Origin: Oryzias latipes
Taxonomy: Eukaryota > Chordata > Actinopteri > Beloniformes > Adrianichthyidae
Length of the DNA stretch: 64,000 nt
Reading direction: 5' to 3'
NCBI RefSeq assembly: GCF_002234675.1
Contig: NC_019869.2
Span: 27,166,823-27,230,822 of the forward strand
Program-made: the position numbers and the translations under genes
Notes under the pieces: model-generated
The model's input: only the letters and a program-made list of their open reading frames with translations
Databases searched by the model: none
What the model was told of the DNA's origin: nothing
Shown: piece by piece, positions 56,194 to 64,000 of the stretch
Numbering within the stretch: position 1 is the stretch's first letter
How the letters are laid out: every line of letters starts with the position of its first letter

Positions 56194-56629
56194 TATCACA
56201 AGAACAGGCAGAGGGCTGGATCCAAGTGCAGCAGGTTTATTAGCTCAGCCAAAAGTCCACAAAGCTAAATCAGGGTCAGGCAGGCAGGGTTCGATAGCAG
56301 AGATCATCAGCTGAGAAACAGGGGTAGTCTGGATCCAGGCGAGGGTCAGGGCAGGGGGCAGGGGGCAGGCAAACTCAGTCAGGGTCAGATGACAGAAGAC
56401 CAGGTCCAGCTTTAATGCTCAGTAAAGCAGGAAGAGTGGCGCAAACAATACTTCACACTGAGTGAGGCTCAGTGCAGTGTTTAAGTAGACTGTAATTGAC
56501 TGAGTGAATAAGAATCAGGTGTGTCGCATCCCTTAAGTGTGCGCTGGGATTGCTGGGAGATGAAGTGCATTCAGTACTCTGGAGATGGTTTCCGCTGGTG
56601 AGGGGGAGACAGAGCTCTGACTTCTGACA
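56194..56629 (-). mobile_element. Solo LTR (436 bp)
   Basis: GCAGG flanks both sides (56189-56193, 56630-56634). On the minus strand it begins TGTCAGAAGTCAGAG and ends CTTGTGATA, where the canonical CA end has become TA. A TTAAACACTGC promoter-like region lies near 56475 and a GGGCAGG micro-repeat at 56350-56370. Confidence 0.85.
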
Positions 56630-56634
56630 GCAGG

Positions 56635-58473
56635 GACAAAATGTAAGTCTTTAGTTTCAAAGTATTGCCTGGGCATCAGCCTTTTATTCTTTCTTAAAAG
56701 TTTAAGCTGAAACTATTCTGCAGTACTTCAGTGCTTTAACAAACACTGTTCTCCTTCATGGCTGTTTACACTGACTAAGTAGTCCGTTTTATGATAAAGG
56801 GGAATCTTTTTCCAACTGTGCCGTTCCTCCTGACTGTCATCTCACATGCACCTAATATTCATCTGTAAAATAATACAAATGTCTTCACTCCACAGTTATG
56901 GTAGCTGTTCTGAGCTCCCCACTGCGCCAGTCAGCAGACCCCCCCTCATAATGCGTTGCTGCGGCTGATGAGTTGTTTGGATTGCAGGGCGCAGTTTCCT
57001 CAGAGCAGTGGGGTCTGGCTGCCAGAGGGGCTGTGGCCTCTGCATGTGGTTTCTACACTGGAGGCAGAGATAATACACAGCCATACCGGGATCCAGCAGG
57101 ACCTCACCAATGGCTTTTGGGATGTTTTGGGGTCAACTACTTTTCAGAGCCAGCAGACATCAGGGTGGGGCTTTGACCTGTCGAGGGTCCAAAAACAAAT
57201 GGGCAGAGCAGCAGGTTTCTGGGTAAATGAAAGGTGAAGCTACAAAGAAACCATTAGCTTCTGCTCTGAATGGCTTCACATATGCAAAGTACTTAGCTGT
57301 TCTTGCCTTTTACTCAAATTAAAGCCTGCTTTGGTCACATGAAACAAATCATCACACAATTTTATTCAAAAACATCTCCTCTCTTGTCGGACCTTTCCTC
57401 GCCTCTTTATCTGGTTCAGCGCCCCATGAGTCAGCTCCAGGTAGTGGCTTGTGAAATGACTGGGCTTTTTTTGGTCAGAAGTGTCATTGGAGGCTCTGGC
57501 AGCTTATTTCTGGAGCTTCTGTGGTTTTTCTGCTGGCCTCAACACCTATAAATACACAGAGAAGACTAAAACCAACAGTGATGTGAGTCTGGGACATCTG
57601 AAATAGAAAATGTAATCCTGCAGCTCTGCTCTTTAGACGGAGAGCAGGAATCAAACTAAAGGTGGGGAGTTGAGGAGGATTTAGAGCTTCCATGTGAGCT
57701 TCTGCTCTGGGGATGACTTCATGATAGAAATGGATGACATTAAGGCTGAGCTCTGACCAGCTAAACTGTAATTCTACAGTAAGTACGGTGGATATTCTGA
57801 CCCTCACAAGCAAACACTGAGACATTCTTCTTCTGTCAAATGCCAAACGCAGTCGTTGTTTGCTGTTTTTTCATAGACAAATTGCTCTTTTTATTTACAG
57901 TGAGACTTTTTTATTACTTTTGACCAAAACGAAATATTTAAATGACTTTAGTACTGAAGCTACTGTCGCCTTTCTGCTGTAACTAGTATCCAAGTACTCA
58001 GATTCTCACAATGTGCTCCAGAAAATTCGAGTACAAATAATCGCAACGTCCAAGATCACTGATTTACAATCAATACAAGCACAATAAATAATTTTAAAAT
58101 GTAAGTTTATATACTAAAAAAATGCCAAATGCGCAGCACTACTGTCACTGAAAGTAGATAAATCTTTAAGATAAAGTTTCTGGGAAGCTTCCCCTTTTCA
58201 AAGAAAGACTATCTAGTAGTATTTTGTAGTTGAAAAAATATGAGACTGAAGTTCCGTTTACTGACATAAGTCCTGAAAATAAATTTGCTTTAATCTCTTA
58301 ACATTGCAGCTTTACTTCCAGTGTTTTTATTGTTTTGACTGCAGTAACTCTTTAACCGATGAGGCGATTAAACAGATTCTGAAATTCAATTCCGTTTTAT
58401 GCATGTAGCCCAATATTGCAACACAGTTGTTTCAACGTGCTTCACTAATTGAACAAAATATAAAATCAGTATT
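56635..58473. other. Unique sequence, no gene supported
   Basis: Short frames at 56956-57237 and 57484-57846 have no recognisable domain. Confidence 0.4.
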
Positions 58474-59428
58474 TGTCATGGTTTGGGCTGCTTTGCCTTA
58501 GTTTTTGCTTCTGATTTTGTTCTGTTATGTTTTGAGTTCTGTTTTCTTGCTTTCGGTTTGAGTATTAGAACCTTTTGTGACTTGGAACCACCCACCTCCT
58601 CGTCTATGCATTTTGGGTCCTTCACCAATCTCCCCCCCACTGTGAAAGAATGGACCAGCCCGACTCCTTCCTGTACCCAGCAGAGACATGCAGCGTTTGG
58701 AGGCGTAGTGCCAGGAGGCAGAGAGGACCAGGTCCCGTTGGAATCCTGACTGGCCCCAGTTCCCCGACTCTGTTTTCGACAGGAGTCGTCTAGCTGTGAG
58801 AGGGGGCGGTCGTCCCCGCCGCCGCCGTCGGACAGCGCGGCCTCCCAGCCGTCCACCCGACCCGCCTCGTCTGGCTCATCGGAGTGTTCGGTTTCACAGC
58901 CGGCACACTGTCTTTTGGACAGTTTTGCCGATGAGCCCGGTTTCTGTTGGACTTTGTTGACTGTTGAGTTTGTCCTCTGGGTCCCCCCACCTCTCCCTTG
59001 GCTGACTTTGTGGAACCTCTGAGCAGTTCCATGAGGGGGGGTTTATGTCATGGTTTGGGTTTCTTTGCCTTAGTTTCCGTTTTTGTTCTGTTATGGTATG
59101 AGTTCTGTTTCCTGTTTTATTCTGAAAGTTTCCTGTTTGTGTGTCGAATTTTACCTCCTCCTTCTCTCCTGATCGTTCCCACCTGTGTCTTGTCAGTTGT
59201 GTGTGTATTTAAGTCTTGTCTTTGTCCTCCTCTTGTGCTGGCCCATTACCGTCTGTTTCCCTGTTTTAGCATGCTTGTCTCGAGTGTTGGTTTTTGTTAG
59301 TTCACCCTTCTCTGCAGCGTTATTTGGTTTGAGTATTAAAACCCTTTGTGACTTGGAACCACCTGCCTCTTCATCTCTGCATTTTGGGTCCTTCATCAAC
59401 CCCCCCACCCCCCACCCCCACCGTGAAA
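58474..59428 (+). mobile_element. Internally deleted Gypsy-type LTR element
   Basis: The 5' LTR (58474 to about 58648) and 3' LTR (59046 to about 59428) share TGTCATGGTTTGGG, GGTTTGAGTATTA and TGTGACTTGGAACCACC. The 5' LTR lacks about 200 bp of its middle. Between them are about 400 bp: an ATG at 58650 opening a short gag-like start (MDQPDSFLYPAETC) that stops after about 46 codons, a GC-rich stretch, and a purine tract GAGGGGGGG just before the 3' LTR. Pol is absent, so the element is non-autonomous. Target duplications are not clear. Confidence 0.75.
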
Positions 59429-60100
59429 GTCATGAAATAGAATAGCTAATGGGTAAACTAAACCAAACAGAGAAAGCTAAACTGGGCATCTCTGCCCTTA
59501 GACCCTCCGTCTCAGTATGGAAAAACGAGGCACAATCCAGGAAAAAAAGGAGAAACCTCAAGGGTGTCCACATGAAAGAGGGATCCTATCCCAGGACAGA
59601 CAGGCGATGTAGCAGAACTCTTAGAGAAGAATTAGCTTATCTAACTCTACAACGTCATGTTTGAATCGTCCAGCAGATGAGCTTTGGAATCAAGGTTGGA
59701 ACTGGGGGCGGCTGGAGGCGCGAGACAAGCCAGAGGCTGGATCCACAACCAAGTGTAGGAGCAGGAGCAGAGACGAGGTGCACAGTTCAGCTAAGGGTGA
59801 GGACCACAGCCAAGTGTAGGAGCGCACTGATTGTTATTGTTATTAAATTTAATTCAAACACGCTAATAGTTTGTTATATGTACTACTAAGTAGTACTAAA
59901 TGTACTATATTAGTATTATATGCAGTACTAATTTTAAGCAGGGGGAATGGGCCGGCCTGGCCCGCTTTTTGAAACAATCTTCCCTCTGCGGAGAAATATG
60001 TAAAATGGATGTAATGAAAATTGTACTTATTTCACCAAACCTCATTACAGTAGGTATAAGGTAGGGGGAGAAATAAGTTAAATATTCTCTGATTACTAAT
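59429..60100. other. Unique sequence, no gene seen
   Basis: No supported feature. Confidence 0.35.
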
Positions 60101-60960
60101 TAAGCCTGGACAAAACCTGTCCACAGAGGAATGTTTTCAGAGTAACTTTGAATGTAGAAACTGTGTCGGCCTCTCTTCCATGAGCTGGGAGTTTATTCCA
60201 TAAAACAGGGACATGGTGGCTAATCGCTCTACCTCCAAATGTTACAGGAGGAATCGGAAGCACCCATGCGCAGAGAGGAGGGGAGGCAGGAGTTCCAGGG
60301 AAGACGGAGCTTTAATAAACAAACCAAAAACTACAAAACAAATCCACTGCAACAGGCAGGCAAAACTCAAAACTTTAAACAAGAACCACACAGGAACTCG
60401 GGGTATTTCATAATATGGACCAGCACAGGAGGAAGGGAAAGACATGACTTAAATACATAGAAGGCAACAAGACACAGGTGGAAACACTCAGGACTGATGG
60501 GGCAAGGTAAAACTTGAAACAACAACAAAACAGGAATTACTACAAAATAAAACAGGAAGTTAAACTCAAAACATCACAGAACAAAAAACAAATGGAACAC
60601 AAAAGCAGAAAAAACGAAAATCGTGACACCAACTGTATTTTTATTAACTCTAAGAACCACAAGCAGTCCTGCATTTTGCGAGTCAAGTGTTCTTTTTGGA
60701 TGGTAAGGGACTATGAGGTCCTTAATATAGGATGGGGCCATTTCATGTAAGGCCTTATAGGTTAGTAGAAGGATTTATAACTTGATTCTAGAATCAACTG
60801 GGACCCAGTGAAGTGAAACTAACACAGGAGTGATGTGATCTCTTCTGCTAGTTCCTGCTAACAATCTAGCTGCTGCATTCTGAACAAGCTGGAGGTTTTT
60901 TAAAGAAAGTGAAAGTGGCCTATCGCTTATATGCAGCGATGCACAGTACTGAAAGGATTA
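60101..60960. repeat. High-copy dispersed fish repeat, split by a solo LTR
   Basis: CAGAGGAATGTTTTCAGAGTAACTTTGAATG, ...ATGAGCTGGGAGTTTATTCC and GTCCTGCATTTTGCGAG are parts of a sequence I recognise as repeated many times in fish genomes, probably derived from a non-LTR element. It is interrupted at 60240-60628. Boundaries are approximate. Confidence 0.5.
60240..60628 (-). mobile_element. Solo LTR (389 bp), same family as 19368-19757
   Basis: On the minus strand it begins TGTCACGATTTTCG and contains CCATCAGTCCTGA, CCACCTGTGTCTTG and TATTTAAGTC, paralleling the 390-bp solo LTR at 19368. The flanks CCAAA (60235-60239) and CCAAC (60629-60633) are a target duplication with one change. Confidence 0.85.
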
Positions 60961-61075
60961 TTAGCTGATTCTGCAGCAACTTTTCATACCCACTTTGCAA
61001 CAATATCCAACTATATCCGTGCAAAGCGGGTATGAAAAGCTGCTTCTCTCCGCTGCGGAATTAGCTGAATCACGG

Positions 61076-61975
61076 TGATCCCCTTCTGGTGCCAGGTGGG
61101 GGCGGTGGAGGCTCCATGAGTTCGAGAGGTCTAGTTTGGCGCCTGCGTGGAGTTGGTGGGGGTGCCACATGTTATTCTGGGTTTGGGAGTGTGGGTGTGT
61201 GGATGGTGCAGTGTGGTGGGGGTCTGGTCTGGCTTGGGGAGTGTTTTTTTTTTGCATGTACTGGGTAGCTGGCATCGGGCCCTGTTGGACAGGGGCCTTG
61301 CACGGGCGGCTGCCCATCTGCACCTGGGGCTGGGATCACCCCTTCTCTTGCTCTGGAATGGGGTGTATCAACCTCTGATGGGTACTTGACATCACTGTGA
61401 GCAATCAGGGGTCTCCTTACAGTGCCCTTCCAGCCAATTTTAACTGCACCTTTTTTACACACACCCCTTTACCCCATTACACTGCATCCCACACATTACA
61501 TAAGGAAGGTGGCTTTGTCCCTTGGGTGCTGGTTCTGGTCCTAGCTCTCGAGCGCTGGGCCCGCCCAAAATTTCACCAGTGGGCGGGCCTGGTCAGCACA
61601 TGTTTACCATGCTGGTGGGGGACCCCACTTCACTTGTGCATCCACTTCTTGGGTGGGTGGTTGCCTGGAGCCAGAGGCAGGTCCCTGGTTTGTGACTGGG
61701 ATTGGGGGTGCTTAAAATTCCAGAGTGGTGGTGGACTGCTTGTGAGGGGCAAGAGGGCTCTTTAGCAGATTGGGCCCTGTGCTGGTCCCCCTGGTGCAAC
61801 GGGAGGACTGTTCTATGGCTGGGCTGGAGCTTGCATTGTCTGTGCTCCTGTGCCCCCCTGCTTTCTGGTTCTGGGGGCCTCTGTGGCAGTTCTGCCAGTC
61901 CAGTTCTGGTTGGCTGATGTTGGGCTGCCCGGCAGATGGATTTCCTCAATCTGCTATTACTGCTAATTCTGGGGG
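61076..61975 (+). mobile_element. Old copy of the LINE 3' UTR
   Basis: It aligns in order with 48720-50640 of the full-length LINE: CACCTGGGGCTGGGATC, AGCCAATTTTAACTGCACC, AGGAAGGTGG, GGTCCTGGCT-like tracts and ACTGCT-type ends. It is much diverged, and G runs are worn down by substitution. It begins after the dispersed repeat, ends without the usual tail and has no coding part. Confidence 0.75.
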
Positions 61976-63032
61976 CCCCCGGCTACAAATCCTGCTTCGC
62001 CTTCAGACAGGCCTCGCCCTTTGGACCAACATCTCCACCTGACAGTAATGATGAAAAAACCACCAAACTTCCACTTCCACCACTGCGTAGCCCTAATGTA
62101 GAACATTTGAGTAAACGTTCGGAGTCAATATTGTCAAACAGGAGACTTTCAACAAAGCAGGAGTGTTTGTGACCAAGTTTGTGACTTCATTATCACCAAT
62201 ACTACGCCTGTCTTCACTCTCAGCACAAGTCAGGACGGCATGGTTTGTGATGGACAAAATGTAGTTTCAGATGTTGACATGGCACTAAAAGGATTTTGAC
62301 CTCAACCTTTTTCCCTTTGAAGTTTTTATCTTCATGCAGAAAGATCAGTTTTCTCCTCTGTCATTTTACTCTAAATGCTTTATGTTTGAGTTTCTGGTTT
62401 TGAATTACAATGCTGACCCCATTTGCTGCCCTGGTGGGGCTCAGAGAGGAGAAACATAACTCCAGAAAATGACCGCACTTTGATTATCAATTAAAAGGTC
62501 TGGAACTCCCTTAGGGGCTGTTGATTTAAATTCCTGATTTGAAGAAAGAAAAAATAAGAGTAAAGAAGAAATAATTATTAATTTTTTTTATCTAGCAGCA
62601 GCTTTAGTCCAGAAATACCAGAGTCAACTTTGAAAGTACATTTGGGTTAAAGAGGCTAGAGTTTGCTCCCTAAGAACAGTGCATGCTGCTCAGCCCTGCT
62701 GCCAGGCACCAAAGGAGGAGGAGGAGAGCTTGGAAGGTGTGATGTTGCAGTATGGTGCCAGGGGAGCTGTGAGGCTTGGCAAAGTGCTGTGCATTCACAT
62801 CCCCATTTTTCTGACTGCTGCTCGAGAGGAAGAGGAAGAGGAAGTGGGGGGGGGGGGGTGGAGAAGAATGGAAGTAGAGTTTATTTCACAGCAGCAGAAA
62901 CAGACGGCAAAACTATTTTATGTATCTAACAATACAAAGCTGGATGTGTCAGAAACAGCTTGTCAGTCGTAAAACAGTGGAAAACATTTGAAGAAAAACT
63001 CTTTAAATGATGCTCCTGAACTAGAATAGAGA
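61976..63032. other. Unique sequence, no gene seen
   Basis: A GGAAGA tract and a run of G lie at about 62825-62860. Nothing else is recognised. Confidence 0.4.
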
Positions 63033-63049
63033 AGCTTTTTGGATATTTA

Positions 63050-63361
63050 TTTTTTTTTAACTTGTCCTGTCCAACAGCTGGGGAGCCAGATGAGAACTGA
63101 GGGCCTCTTGTGTTGGACATATTTTACTTTAACAACAGGGGTTATTAATCTTCAGACAAACCAGAGGTATGACTGAATAAACCACTTTTGTAATTGAGGC
63201 CAAACTTTATTAATTTCAACCATGTTTGAAAATCTTTGGTGTTGGACCGGACGGAAAAGGAAAGAAGGGAAGAAAAGGGAGGGATGTTAGAGAGAGAGGG
63301 GGGTAGGAGGGTGATAATAGGAGGGGAGGGGGGATAAGACCATGAAGCAGCATAAAGCAAC
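63050..63361 (-). mobile_element. 5'-truncated copy of the resident LINE
   Basis: 312 bp, reverse complement of the LINE 3' end (TTGTCCTGTCCAACAGCTGG, GGTGTTGGACCGGACGG). A 17-bp duplication AGCTTTTTGGATATTTA lies at 63033-63049 and 63362-63378, and a poly-T (poly-A) tail at 63050-63059. Confidence 0.92.
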
Positions 63362-63378
63362 AGCTTTTTGGATATTTA

Positions 63379-64000
63379 ATATTACCTATACGTCCAACAT
63401 AGATGATAAATAAAAGCAAAGTGATCCATGGCTTCCTCCAGGCCTCTTTCCTGTAACTCAAACCTTCAGCATCCTTTTACCAACATCTATGTTGCCAGAT
63501 TGGGCGGTTTTCCACCAAATTGGGGGGTTTTGGTTCTAAATTTGCGGGTAAAAATGGCTTTGGGCGAGTAGGTATAATTTGGGCAGTTTTAGGGTCGGTT
63601 TGGCGTTTTTTTTCTCTCTTGAAATAATAATAGTGGACTAAGTTAGGCTGTGTGGCTGTTGGAGTTCTATGTACTGGAGCTCCATGAACGCACAACGTAG
63701 AGACACTTAATGTACCGGGCTCTGTCATGTTGTTGGGGGTGTGCAACGCCCCGCCCCACCACTTACAAATTGTGTTCTTTAAAGCTTGATACCGCGACCG
63801 CGTGTGGGAGGAGCTACTAGATAAAGTAATCGTCTAATCGCTACATGGAGCGGTGTCTGTGTATATCAATGCATGGTCACGGAGAATGTGGAGAGATCAG
63901 GTTTATTATTTCGATGAGTTCTACTTGGTATACAGGTTTTCATGTTTGAGTTCATAAAATCATCCCAGAGAAATTCTCTGCTTCAACTCTGACGCCGTGT
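63379..64000. other. Unique sequence at the window end
   Basis: No gene, RNA or repeat that I recognise. Confidence 0.4.

Overview
The window looks like intergenic or intronic DNA from a teleost fish. Most of it is transposable elements, and I recognise no intact host gene. The fish assignment rests on the element mix: two Tc1/mariner relatives whose termini and transposase remnants I know from fish genomes, a third Tc1-like end fragment, Ty3/Gypsy elements of Sushi-ichi and PNMA-gag type, an L1/Tx1-like LINE, PIF/Harbinger deletion derivatives and a tRNA-derived SINE. The AT-rich background with AATTG and TG microsatellites fits too.

Layout. 1-2062 is a decayed Tc1-like element carrying a nested MITE. 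2629-11078 is a TIR element flanked by TATA and split by a very young Ty3/Gypsy element (3399-10358, minus strand), one LTR of which has itself gained a SINE-like insert. 11.1-17.7 kb is mostly unique sequence with a cysteine-rich coding remnant, a 5'-truncated LINE tail and a pentanucleotide microsatellite. 17.7-22.4 kb holds a Harbinger derivative, a SINE, a 194-bp tandem array cut by a solo LTR, and a TIR element cut by an RTE-like LINE. 22.8-26.7 kb holds an L1 fragment and a decayed multi-exon gene with a KRGRPR AT-hook motif. 26.8-29.8 kb is featureless. 29.9-31.8 kb is an LTR fragment disrupted by Tc1. 31.8-37.4 kb is mostly unique.

37488-42955 is a complete Sushi-like Gypsy element with one 1405-codon gag-pol frame, 583-bp LTRs about 1% apart and a 5-bp target duplication. 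43337-51297 is a full-length, very young LINE: ORF1, a 475-bp inter-ORF spacer, ORF2 with endonuclease and reverse transcriptase, and an extremely G-rich 2.7-kb 3' UTR, bounded by a 14-bp target duplication. Three other copies of its 3' end lie at 12.9, 61.1 and 63.1 kb. 51.6-64 kb has a second Harbinger copy with both TIRs, a Tc1-like end, three LTR loci (solo LTRs and an internally deleted element) and unique DNA.

The two Gypsy elements and the LINE are the only units with long open frames. Each encodes its own mobility enzymes, and the LINE, through ORF2, could in principle mobilise its truncated relatives. Coordinates of TSD-bounded elements were read directly from matching flanks. Family names come from motif recognition without database searching.
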